A stretch of 64,000 nt of DNA from Limnochordaceae bacterium. Its GTDB lineage: Bacteria; Bacillota; Limnochordia; Limnochordales; Geochordaceae. The notes beneath the pieces were generated by a model. It saw only the letters and a program-made list of their open reading frames with translations. It had not been told where the DNA came from and did no database searches. Positions 55,191 through 63,326 of the stretch are shown in pieces (the first letter of the stretch is position 1; each line of letters starts with the position of its first letter). The translations under genes were made by a program, and so were the position numbers. The stretch is taken from NCBI GenBank assembly GCA_014896295.1, contig JADBKR010000007.1, positions 310,001 to 374,000 on the forward strand, given 5' to 3'.

Positions 55191-55203
55191 TTAACCTGGT
55201 TAA
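55191..55203 (-). promoter_or_regulatory. Palindromic operator at the marR promoter
   Basis: TTAACC-T-GGTTAA is a perfect 13-bp palindrome. It starts directly after the -10 of the marR promoter, so a bound protein would block transcription. A 12/13 match lies at 27534-27546 upstream of sufB. Confidence 0.7.
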
Positions 55204-55232
55204 AGGCTATCACCGGGCCCCCCGGGTGTCAA
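55204..55232 (-). promoter_or_regulatory. marR promoter
   Basis: On the minus strand, a perfect TTGACA (55232-55227) is 17 bases from TAGCCT (55209-55204). The predicted start lies inside the palindrome at 55191-55203. Confidence 0.6.
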
Positions 55233-55234
55233 GC

Positions 55235-55267
55235 AAAGCCCGTAACCGTGGGCTTTTCGTGTATAAT
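55235..55267 (+). promoter_or_regulatory. Promoter with inverted repeat for the 37-residue protein gene
   Basis: A perfect TATAAT (55262-55267) has no good -35. Just upstream, AAAGCCC (55235-55241) and GGGCTTT (55250-55256) form an inverted repeat with an 8-base gap, filling the -35/spacer region. It could be a second operator in the divergent region. Confidence 0.45.
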
Positions 55268-55303
55268 GGGGGCGACCATCATGCGTGCCGGGAGGCAGCA
55301 CCC

Positions 55304-55417
55304 ATGTCCAAGCAGGCATCCGCTCCGGGCGGCGTCAGCATGCGCGCCTTTTTCGCAGTCGCCGGCTTCCTTACTCTCCTGGGGTTGCTGTTGCGCCTGC
55401 TCACCGGCGGCCACTGA
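55304..55417 (+). CDS. Small single-pass membrane protein (37 residues)
   Basis: MSKQASAPGGVSMR is followed by a hydrophobic helix AFFAVAGFLTLLGLLLRLL and TGGH. GGGAGG lies seven bases before ATG 55304, and a TATAAT lies 37 bases upstream. It is divergent from marR across overlapping control elements, so it may be part of the MarR regulon. No known family recognised. Confidence 0.6.
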   Translation: MSKQASAPGGVSMRAFFAVAGFLTLLGLLLRLLTGGH

Positions 55418-55575
55418 GGTCCGGGCCCGCCCCCGGCGGCGCGGCGCCGGGGGGCGGCATCGCGAGCGCGACGCCGGGCCGGCAGACGCTCCCGCCGGCC
55501 CGGCCTCCCATCGCGTCTCATCCCCACGCCGCCGCGGAGCCCGACGTCCGCGGCGCCGGGCTCACCCGTCGCTCG

Positions 55576-56487
55576 TCACTGCAGGCGTTCCAGGAGCTTA
55601 TCCAGCCCGGCGGCGTCCGCCTCGTCGTCGTAGCGGCGCGCCTCTTTGAGACGCTCGCTCTCCTTGACGCCCGCAATCAGGCGATCGAGATAAGTCGGCT
55701 TCTCTGCCTGGTAGAAGATGCCGATGGGCAGGCCCTCGGCCGCGGTCGCCAGGTGCAGCGCCGCCTGGAAGTCGGACGTGTCGTGATCCGGCCCGATCTC
55801 GTAGGCTTGCTCCTTCCAGACCTTGTACATGTCGTTGAAGGTGACGCACGGCGTCATGATCTGCACGAAGCTGAAGCCCCGGTGCCGGATCGCCTGTTCG
55901 ATGAGGTCGGCGAGGTGCTTGGTGTGGCTCGAAAAGCCACGCCCCACGAACGTCGCCCCGGCAATGAGGGCCAGCGCCAGCGGGTTGAGCGGGTACTCGG
56001 CCACCCCGAAAGGCGAAGCGTGGGTCTTGTGGCCCACCTCCGTCGTCGGCGACGGCTGGCCCTTGGTCAGCCCGTAGATGTGGTTGTCGAAGAGCAGGTA
56101 CGTGAGATCGACGTTGCGGCGCACCGCGTGGGGAAGATGGCCCATGCCGATCGCCAGGCCGTCTCCGTCACCCCCGACGGCGAGCACCGTGAGATCGGGG
56201 CGTGCCAGCTTGAGCCCCGTGGCCACCGGAAGCACCCGCCCGTGCACCCCGTGGAACCCGTAGCTCTTCACGAACGCCGGAAAGCGCCCCGAGCACCCGA
56301 TCCCCGACACGATGGCCAGTTTGGAAGGATCCACCCGGTTGCGGGCCAGCACCTGCACCAGCGCGTTGAGGATCGCGTAGTCGCCGCACCCAGGGCACCA
56401 GACCGGCTTGATGCCTTTGTAATCGGACGGTTTGAGGGTAACCCCCTGCGGAAGCTGGGGGAGCACCTCGGTCTCCAGCACGCTCAT
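55576..56487 (-). CDS. korB: 2-oxoacid:ferredoxin oxidoreductase beta subunit
   Basis: 303 residues. KPVWCPGCGDYAILNAL and GIGCSGR carry cluster cysteines; VGGDGDGLAIGMGH and LLFDNHIYGLTKGQ bind thiamine diphosphate-Mg. It oxidatively decarboxylates a 2-oxoacid (2-oxoglutarate or pyruvate/2-oxoisovalerate) with ferredoxin and CoA. Overlaps korA by ATGA. Substrate not fixed by sequence. Confidence 0.92.
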   Translation of the reverse strand: MSVLETEVLPQLPQGVTLKPSDYKGIKPVWCPGCGDYAILNALVQVLARNRVDPSKLAIVSGIGCSGRFPAFVKSYGFHGVHGRVLPVATGLKLARPDLTVLAVGGDGDGLAIGMGHLPHAVRRNVDLTYLLFDNHIYGLTKGQPSPTTEVGHKTHASPFGVAEYPLNPLALALIAGATFVGRGFSSHTKHLADLIEQAIRHRGFSFVQIMTPCVTFNDMYKVWKEQAYEIGPDHDTSDFQAALHLATAAEGLPIGIFYQAEKPTYLDRLIAGVKESERLKEARRYDDEADAAGLDKLLERLQ

Positions 56488-58319
56488 CGCGAAGCCACCT
56501 CCTGGATGCGGGCCAGTACCTCGTCCGGCGAGAACGGTAGACCCTCCTGCTTGGTGAGCTGCACGATGGGGCCCCGCACGCCCCGGGCCTGCAGGTACTG
56601 GGCGAACTGGCCGCTGAGGTTGAGCTCCGGCACGATCACCGCCTCCAGGCCGTCCACGAACGCCTGGAGGATCTGGACGGGTAGCGGCGAGAGCAGCTTG
56701 ACCCAGAGCCCCTTGACGGGAATCCCCATCGCTTCCGCCATCCGGGCCGCCTCACGGGCTGAGCCGAAGGTCGACCCCCAGCCCACCAGCCCGATGCGAG
56801 CCTGCTCAGGCCCGAAGCGCTCGACCCAGCCGTCCGGGCGGGACTCGACCTCCCGGCGCAGGCGCTCGAGCTTGTGCCACCGCTTGAGGGACATCTCGCG
56901 GTGCACGTCGGGTTCGTAGCTCGGATGGCCGTACTCGTCGTGCTCCAGGCCCGTGATGACGTGCAACCCGGCCGGGTTGCCGGGCACCGCCGCCAGGGAG
57001 ATGCCGTCCTCCGTCTGGCGGTAGCGCCGGTACGCGCCGTTGACGGCGCCGTCCAGCGAATCGGCGGTCGTGCGCGGCTTGAAGCGCTTCAGGATGTCGC
57101 GCCCGCTCGGCACGGGCAGGCTCTCGGTGCGCTGCGCCAGCACCAGCTCGCTGAGGACGATGACCGGCGTCTGGTACGCCTCCGCCGTCTCGAACGCCCG
57201 CCGCCCGACGTCGAGGCAGTCGCGGACGCTCACCGGGGCCATCACCACCCGCGGCGCATCCCCGTGGCCGCCGTAGACGGCCAGGTTGAGATCCCCCTGC
57301 TCCGTCTTGGTCGGCATCCCCGTGCTCGGCCCGGCCCGCTGCACGTCTACGATGACCGCCGGCAGCTCGCTCATGACCCCGAGGCCGATGAGCTCCACCA
57401 TGAGCGACAGCCCGGGTCCAGAGGTGGCCGTCATGGCGGGCACGCCTCCGAACGAGGCGCCCAATACCGAACCCAGCGCCGCCATCTCGTCCTCGGTCTG
57501 GACGACCACGCCTCCGAAGGAGGGCAGATTGGCCGCCATGTACTCCAGGATGTCGCTCGCCGGCGTGATCGGGTAGCCCGCGTAATAGCGGCACCCTCCT
57601 GCGATGGCTCCGATGGCGAGCGCCTGGTTGCCCGAGATGATCATCCGCCGCTTGCCCGTCGAGGCGGCTTCGGCGTTTGCCTGCTCTTCCTCCTCGGAGA
57701 GCTCCGCAAGCCGCCCGAGCCCCGCCAGCTGCTCCCGGGCCAGGGCGTGCCCGAGCTCCAGCGCCCGGATGTTGATGCTCACCACCTCTTCACCCTTGGC
57801 GGCGAACCGGCGCGCCACGAACTGCTTCGCAGAGTCGAGCGGCAGATCCATCGCCGCGTAGGTGGCCCCCAGGGCCACCATGTTCTTGGTGAGCCGGTTT
57901 TGCAGCTGCTCGACCGCTACCTGGCCGAACGGCACCGCCCGGGCGGTCACGTCGGTGCGCAGCCCCTCCGGCACCGACCCGTCCGCGTGGCGATCGTAGA
58001 GAATGACCCCACCCGGGCGCACCGCGTTCTGGTGCAGCTGGACGGCCTCGTCATTGAACGCGATCAAGACGTCGGCGGGCCCCATCGGCGAGTCCAGCGG
58101 GCGGCGGTCGAACCGCACCTGGAACATGCACGGCCCGCCCTTGATCTCGGCCGGATAGGTGCGGAAGGTGCTGACCCACAACCCGGCCCGTCCCAGGGCC
58201 CAGGTCAGCATCTCGCCGGCCGTGATGACCCCTTCGCCCGATTCACCGGCCACGCGGATGGTCATCCCCTGGCGACGAGCGACGGTGAGCGCTTTCACAG
58301 CGTCACTCACGGCCGACAT
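56484..58319 (-). CDS. korA: 2-oxoacid:ferredoxin oxidoreductase alpha subunit (gamma-alpha fusion)
   Basis: 611 residues. The N-terminal gamma domain (RVAGESGEGVITAGEML) is fused to the alpha domain (CRYYAGYPITPASDILEY, TATSGPGLSLMVELIGL, RAGPSTGMPTKTEQGDL). This is the two-subunit KorAB arrangement. The YPITPAS segment lines the active site. First gene of korAB; the upstream 248-base gap holds the 10-bp palindrome CAGTATACTG (58391-58400). Confidence 0.92.
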   Translation of the reverse strand: MSAVSDAVKALTVARRQGMTIRVAGESGEGVITAGEMLTWALGRAGLWVSTFRTYPAEIKGGPCMFQVRFDRRPLDSPMGPADVLIAFNDEAVQLHQNAVRPGGVILYDRHADGSVPEGLRTDVTARAVPFGQVAVEQLQNRLTKNMVALGATYAAMDLPLDSAKQFVARRFAAKGEEVVSINIRALELGHALAREQLAGLGRLAELSEEEEQANAEAASTGKRRMIISGNQALAIGAIAGGCRYYAGYPITPASDILEYMAANLPSFGGVVVQTEDEMAALGSVLGASFGGVPAMTATSGPGLSLMVELIGLGVMSELPAVIVDVQRAGPSTGMPTKTEQGDLNLAVYGGHGDAPRVVMAPVSVRDCLDVGRRAFETAEAYQTPVIVLSELVLAQRTESLPVPSGRDILKRFKPRTTADSLDGAVNGAYRRYRQTEDGISLAAVPGNPAGLHVITGLEHDEYGHPSYEPDVHREMSLKRWHKLERLRREVESRPDGWVERFGPEQARIGLVGWGSTFGSAREAARMAEAMGIPVKGLWVKLLSPLPVQILQAFVDGLEAVIVPELNLSGQFAQYLQARGVRGPIVQLTKQEGLPFSPDEVLARIQEVASR

Positions 58320-58567
58320 CCCCCTCCGGGCCCTCCTCCAGAGGCTTGCCCCCGGGGCAACGATTCATGATGACGGCGCCCCCCCGCGCGCAGTATACTG
58401 CGGCCGACCCACCAGCCCGGTAAGGCTCGTGCGGGGCCGGCCCCTCTCGCAGGTCGCCCACACCCACGATGCCGAAGCGTGGCAATCCGGGCCGTATCGG
58501 CTCTTCGATATATTAGCACAGGCGATCCCAAAACTGAACGACCCTTGCCGGGTGGAGGACCATCGCC
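58320..58567. other. Intergenic region between korA and the glycosyltransferase
   Basis: Divergent 248-base gap. It contains the palindrome CAGTATACTG (58391-58400), which supplies a TATACT -10 on both strands, and TATATT (58509-58514) upstream of the glycosyltransferase. No convincing -35 or RNA gene was seen. Confidence 0.4.
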
Positions 58568-59748
58568 ATGACGATCGTCTTCTTTTCGGACAGCTACACC
58601 CCTTACGTCTCGGGGGTCGTGCGCAGCCTGGAGCTCACCGCTCGGGAGCTGACCCGCCGCGGTCACCGCGTGGCCCTGGTCGCCCCCGGCTACCCCGGCT
58701 ACCGCTCGCCCGGCGTCGATTCGACAGGAGCGTACGTGCTGCGCCTTCCCTCGCTGCCCGTCCCCGGACAAGGCGGTCTTTCGCCTGCCCGTCGTCCCTT
58801 TGGCCCCGCTCCGCCTGCCGGAGGGGTACCGTCCCGACATCGTCCATGCCCACAGCCCATTCTTGACGGGCACCCTCGCCCTGCGCACGGCCCGCCGCTA
58901 CGGCGTGCCGCTGGTCTTCACGCACCACACGCTCTACCACGAGTACGTCCACTACGCGCTGTTGCCGGCAGGCCTGACCCGCCCGCTCGTCCTGCGCACC
59001 GTGGGCCGCTTCTGCCGCCAGGCGACGGCCGTCATCGCGCCGACGCCAGTCCATCGCCCGGCTGGTGCGGCAGCTCTACGGGCCGGTCGGCAACGTCGCG
59101 ACCATCCCCACCGGTATCGATCTGTCCGCCTTCGCAGGGCTCGACCGGAGCTGGCTGCGCGGCCGTTTCGCCATTCCCGCCGGCGCGCCGGTGGTCATCC
59201 ACGTGGGCCGGCTGGCCCGAGAGAAAAACGTGCACATGCTCATGCAGGCCCTCCGCCGGCTGCTCGAGGAGCTTCCGGCCCTGCACGCCGTCGTGGCGGG
59301 CGGCGGGCCCTTCCTCGCCGGTATGCGAGCGGCGACGTCGGAGCCGCCTTTCGCCGGGAGGCTCCACCTCACGGGGCCGCTCGCGCCATCCGAGGTGCCG
59401 CGCCATCTGGCCGGGGCCGACCTCTTCCTCACCGCGTCGACCACCGAGACCCAGGGGCTGGTCGCGGTCGAAGCGATGGCGGCAGGGCTTCCCGTCGTCG
59501 CCCCCGAGGCCGGGGGCATCCCCGACGTGGTGCGAAGCGGGCAGGACGGCCTGCTGGTAACGGCCCGGCCCGAAGCCCTGGCAGAGGCCGCCCGCGGGTT
59601 ACTGGAGCAACCGCACCGGCTCCGACGGCTGGCAGAACACGCGCTGGCACGGTCCCGGGAGTTCGGGGTGGAGCATACCGTATCCCGGCTGGAGCAGCTC
59701 TACCAGCGCCTGAAGAGTGCGCACGCCTCCGGCGCCGGGCAGGGATGA
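58568..59748 (+). CDS. Glycosyltransferase family 4 (two frameshifts)
   Basis: About 392 residues when repaired. Frame 1 has FFSDSYTPYVSGVVRSLE, frame 2 has YRPDIVHAHSPF, and frame 3 has ATIPTGIDLSAFAG, IHVGRLAREKNVHML and TETQGLVAVEAMAAGLPVVAPEAGG. The breaks lie near 58765-58770 (CCCCGGAC, one extra G) and 59042-59050 (ACGCCAGTCC, one extra C). It transfers a sugar from a nucleotide donor to a lipid or polysaccharide. GGAGG precedes the ATG. Confidence 0.85.
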
Positions 59749-59755
59749 ACCCCGA

Positions 59756-61135
59756 TCATCCCTTGGCGACCCGGCGCCTGCGAGACGAGCGGTGCCCCGT
59801 CAGGCGCCGGACCGCCCCTTCGATCTCCCACCGGACCCGGCCAGCCGGTAGCTGCGGATCCCGCAGCGCCTGCTGCAGCACCGGCAGCGCCCGCCCGTCC
59901 CCGTACTCCGCCAGCGCCGCGGCAGCCGCGGCCTTGGCGTCGTCCTCCCATCGCAGCCGCTGGAAGAGCTCCACCAGGGTCCGGAAGGTCTTCTCGCTCC
60001 GGGGCATGCGGGCCAGCAAGCGCGCCAGCGCCGCCCCGCCTGCCGGCACCTCCGAGGTCCTTCGCAGGTACTCGCTCACCCCGTCGACCGCCAGGCCTCC
60101 CAGACGCTCCAGCGCCTCCCGGGCCTCCCTGGCCACCTCTTTGGGCACCTCCGGGGCAGCGGCCAGCTCCACCAGCCGCTCGAGCACCTCATGGCGCCTC
60201 AGGTGGGCCAGGACCCGGATGGCCGCCACCACCGCCCGCACGTCGGGTCCGCCGGTCTCCAGCAGGTGGCGAGCGTTGACGGCGGCCACCAGCAACGGTA
60301 CGGCCTGCTCCCCCAGCCGCTCGAAGGCTTCCAGCGCCGGCGGATCCAGAGCCTGAGGGCCCTGGAAGAGCTTTTCCATGAGCCGGTCGACGTCGTCCTG
60401 GGGCTGCTCCCCTTCCGGCCACTGCCAGGTTTCCTGGGCCATGAACCGGCGCCTCCGGAACGCCTGCAGATCGACCACCGCGGGCGGCGTGTGCGGCCGC
60501 TTGCGCTCCTCGTCCACCGACCGCCACGGGAAAGTCGGGTAGGTCGCCGCCACCTGCCCGACCATGTTGCGCAGCCCCGCCAGCCACAGCTGCAGGCGAG
60601 GTTCGGCGACCTCGAGCCAGTGCCGGCGCAGTAGATGCCCTCGCAGCATGAGCGCGCCGACCTCGCCCAGCTGCTCCAGACACTGGTCCGGGTCGCGCGC
60701 GAGCGTCTGCTGCGCCCGCAGCACGAGCGCGTCGACCGACTGCTCCAGGTCGTAGTCGTCGGTGACGTACCGGGAGAACGAGGTGATGAACAACCTCACC
60801 CGCTCCCGGAGGATCCACGCGCCCACGCGCAGGAAGGATTCGACCACCGCCTCGACGTCGGGCGGGGCCTGGGGGTCGTCGAGCCGCTGGGGCAGTTGGT
60901 CCACGATCCTCCGTACCTCGTCGAACGCCTCGCCTGCCTCCCGGTCGCCCTCCAGGCAAGCGCTGGCCAGGGCCGAGACGATGAGGCCCTCCACGGCCCC
61001 CGTGTAGCTCGCCAGCATCAGGTCGCGGTCGTAGAAGACCATGGAGTCGCGGATGTCCACGAGGGCGGAGAGGAATCCGTCGTACTGGGTGAGGCCCTGC
61101 AACTGTTCCAGCAACTCGCGGTAGCCTGAGGCCAC
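59756..61135 (-). CDS. HEAT-repeat-like protein of unknown function
   Basis: 459 residues from GTG 61135 with GGGGAG nine bases upstream (ATG 61171 also possible). The N-terminal half is helical (GYRELLEQLQGLTQYDGFL, FLRVGAWILRERVRLFITSF). The C-terminal ~200 residues contain repeated helical pairs (AVPLLVAAVNARHLL, REALERLGGLAVDGV, ALPVLQQALRDP) like HEAT or armadillo units. A scaffold for protein interactions is likely. It converges on the glycosyltransferase with 7 bases between. Confidence 0.65.
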   Translation of the reverse strand: MASGYRELLEQLQGLTQYDGFLSALVDIRDSMVFYDRDLMLASYTGAVEGLIVSALASACLEGDREAGEAFDEVRRIVDQLPQRLDDPQAPPDVEAVVESFLRVGAWILRERVRLFITSFSRYVTDDYDLEQSVDALVLRAQQTLARDPDQCLEQLGEVGALMLRGHLLRRHWLEVAEPRLQLWLAGLRNMVGQVAATYPTFPWRSVDEERKRPHTPPAVVDLQAFRRRRFMAQETWQWPEGEQPQDDVDRLMEKLFQGPQALDPPALEAFERLGEQAVPLLVAAVNARHLLETGGPDVRAVVAAIRVLAHLRRHEVLERLVELAAAPEVPKEVAREAREALERLGGLAVDGVSEYLRRTSEVPAGGAALARLLARMPRSEKTFRTLVELFQRLRWEDDAKAAAAAALAEYGDGRALPVLQQALRDPQLPAGRVRWEIEGAVRRLTGHRSSRRRRVAKG

Positions 61136-61215
61136 CTCGTTCGTCTCCCCTGTCCGGCGTTTAGGGTGCATTCGACCGGTCCTCGGCCACTCCTCTGTCG
61201 CTCGCCGCCACCGCT

Positions 61216-62385
61216 CTACAGCGCCTGCGCTATCATGCACTTGAGGTAGAGCGTCTCGGGAACCGACGGCAGGATCGGGTGGTCGAAGGCCTGGGTGCGG
61301 CTTTCGACGAGCCGCCACTCGCGCCGGGCGTCCTCCGCGGCCTCCGCCACCACGTCGAAGAACTGATCCGGCGCCACGTGCTGCGAACAGGAGCAGGTGA
61401 CCAGAAAACCCCCGGGCGCCAGCAGCTTCCACGCCCGCAAATTGATCTCCTTGTACCCTCTCAAGGCACCCTCCACGCTGCGGCGCGTTCGGGCGAACGC
61501 CGGCGGATCCAGGATAATGAGGTCGAAGCGCTCCTGGTGCTGATCCAGCCTGCGCAGTTCGTCGAACGCGTTGGCCTCGACCCACTCGATGTCGCCCAGC
61601 TGATTGCGTTCCGCCTGCCGGCGCGCCCGTTGCACGGCGTGGTGGCTTTGCTCGACCGCCATCACCGAGGCGGCGCCGAAGCTCCGGGCGAACAGAGCGA
61701 AGCTCCCCGTGTAGGCAAAGGCGTCGAGCACCCTCGCTCCGGGCGCCAGGGGCCTGAGCGCCTGGCGGTTTTCGCGCTGGTCGAGGAAGAAGCCGGTCTT
61801 GTGGCCTTCGAGCACGTCCGCCTCGAACAAGAGGCCGTTCTCTTCGAAGGCGACCGGGCCCTGCACCGCCCCGAACAGCACCTCCACCCGGGGTTCGAGC
61901 CCTTCCAGGCGCCGGCTCGGCACGTCGCTTCGCTCCACGATGGCACGGGGCTCGAGCCGTTCGATCAAGAGCTCCGTCCACATCTTGCGCCGCACGTCCA
62001 TGCCCAGGGTCAAGAACTGCACCACGACCACGTCGGCGAACCGGTCCACGATCAGCCCCGGCAGGCGATCTCCCTCGGAGAAGACCAGGCGAACGCCCTG
62101 CGCCAGCGGGTAGAAGCGGCGGCGGTAAGCGATGGCCTCGTCGAGGCGGCGGGCGAAGAACTCCCGGTCGATGGGTTCGTCCTCGCGGGTCAACAGCCGC
62201 ACCTGGATCCGGGAACGGGGATTGAAATAGCCGCGCCCGATGAGCGCCCCGTGTGCCGTCACGACGTCGACGACGTCCCCGGGCTGCGGATTGCCTTCCA
62301 CTTGAGCGATCTGGGTGTCGTACACCCAGACGTGCCCCCGGGCCAAGCGTCCCTCCCTGCCCCGTGCCACTACGACCTCCGCCAC
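61216..62385 (-). CDS. rlmI: Class I SAM-dependent rRNA methyltransferase (RlmI-like)
   Basis: 389 residues. A PUA-like N-terminal domain (MAEVVVARGREGRLARGHVWVYD) is followed by LPGLIVDRFADVVVVQF, ENGLLFEADVLEGHKTGFFLDQR, the SAM motif VLDAFAYTGSF and the ILDPPAFAR active-site region. Such enzymes make 5-methylcytosine in 23S rRNA; the position here is unverified. Divergent from the RING-like fusion gene. Confidence 0.9.
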   Translation of the reverse strand: MAEVVVARGREGRLARGHVWVYDTQIAQVEGNPQPGDVVDVVTAHGALIGRGYFNPRSRIQVRLLTREDEPIDREFFARRLDEAIAYRRRFYPLAQGVRLVFSEGDRLPGLIVDRFADVVVVQFLTLGMDVRRKMWTELLIERLEPRAIVERSDVPSRRLEGLEPRVEVLFGAVQGPVAFEENGLLFEADVLEGHKTGFFLDQRENRQALRPLAPGARVLDAFAYTGSFALFARSFGAASVMAVEQSHHAVQRARRQAERNQLGDIEWVEANAFDELRRLDQHQERFDLIILDPPAFARTRRSVEGALRGYKEINLRAWKLLAPGGFLVTCSCSQHVAPDQFFDVVAEAAEDARREWRLVESRTQAFDHPILPSVPETLYLKCMIAQAL

Positions 62386-62441
62386 GCTGACAACCCCGCC
62401 TTCCCGCCCGGGCCCTCCGCTTCCACGCCCGAGGCTGGCTG

Positions 62442-62450
62442 TGCTAGGCT
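62442..62450 (+). promoter_or_regulatory. Extended -10 and possible leaderless start
   Basis: TGC-TAGGCT has the TGN extension. GTG 62457 follows six bases later with no Shine-Dalgarno, so the transcript may begin at the start codon. No -35 is seen. Confidence 0.35.
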
Positions 62451-62456
62451 AAAGAC

Positions 62457-63317
62457 GTGCGAACGGAAACCGTGGTCGAGCTTTCGGCCGGCTCCGAATG
62501 GGTCGGTCGTCCGTGCACCGAATGCGGCCGCCCGCTCGAGCGGGGGGACGAGGCCGTCGTATGCCCCCGGTGTCACGCTCCCCATCACGCGGCGTGCTGG
62601 ATCGCACACGGCGGCTGCGCCCGGCAAGGATGCCGGCAGGTGGCCATCGCGGTGAGGGCCCCCTCCCGCCCCCGGGAGTCGGAAGCGGCCCGAGCTGCGG
62701 CGCTGGCCCGCCGGCGCACGGCCCTCGGGGCCTGGGCCGCCGCACTGGTGGCCGTACTGGCGCTCACGGCCGCTTTCATCTACAGCCGGACCCGCCCCGC
62801 CACGGCCCCCGTGCCGCACCTTCGGGTCATGACCTGGGCCTCCGTGGACGAGTCGGCGCCTCTTCAGCATATCGTGGACGAGTATAACGCCTCGCACCCC
62901 GGCTGGCAGGTCCAGCTCGATCTGACGCCCATCGTCGCCTACGATCAAAAGCTCGTGGTGCTGGTGGCGGCCGGCGACGCGCCGGACGTCTTCGCTCTGG
63001 GCTCCGACCGCCTCGAGGTCTTTGCCCGAAACGGCGCCGTGCTCGACCTCACGGCCCGCTGGCAGCATGCGCCGGCGGGGCTCAAGGGCGCCGTGCCGGC
63101 CGGGAGGCTGGCGCCGCTGCGCATCGATGGCAAGCTCATGGCGCTGCCTCATCCTTTCAGCGCCGGCGCTATGGTCATCTCGAGCCGCACCCGGTACCCC
63201 GACCAGGCGTGGGACTTCCTCTCCTACCTGCTGCAGCGCATGCCGCCCCCTGCCCGGGAGCCGCGCGCGCCGGAGGGCGTGCCCGGCCTCGGGCCCATCG
63301 GACCCTTCGGCTTTTGA
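62457..63317 (+). CDS. RING-like zinc finger / membrane / solute-binding fusion protein
   Basis: 286 residues, GTG start. The N-terminal ~55 residues hold a Cys/His pattern (PCTECGRPL, VVCPRCHAPHHAACW, GCARQGC) like prokaryotic RING/PHD-type fingers. One membrane helix (ALGAWAAALVAVLALTAAFIY) follows. The rest resembles a sugar-type binding protein: LRVMTWASVDESAPLQHIVDEYN, DAPDVFALGSDRLEVFARNG, MALPHPFSAGAMV and DQAWDFLSYLL. The central part of a full binding protein is missing. Function unknown. Confidence 0.7.
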   Translation: MRTETVVELSAGSEWVGRPCTECGRPLERGDEAVVCPRCHAPHHAACWIAHGGCARQGCRQVAIAVRAPSRPRESEAARAAALARRRTALGAWAAALVAVLALTAAFIYSRTRPATAPVPHLRVMTWASVDESAPLQHIVDEYNASHPGWQVQLDLTPIVAYDQKLVVLVAAGDAPDVFALGSDRLEVFARNGAVLDLTARWQHAPAGLKGAVPAGRLAPLRIDGKLMALPHPFSAGAMVISSRTRYPDQAWDFLSYLLQRMPPPAREPRAPEGVPGLGPIGPFGF

Positions 63318-63326
63318 AAGAGGCGG

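Noticed and set aside
58391-58400. CAGTATACTG as a further copy of the MarR operator
   Set aside because: It is palindromic but does not resemble TTAACCWGGTTAA; more likely it is just a TATACT-type -10.
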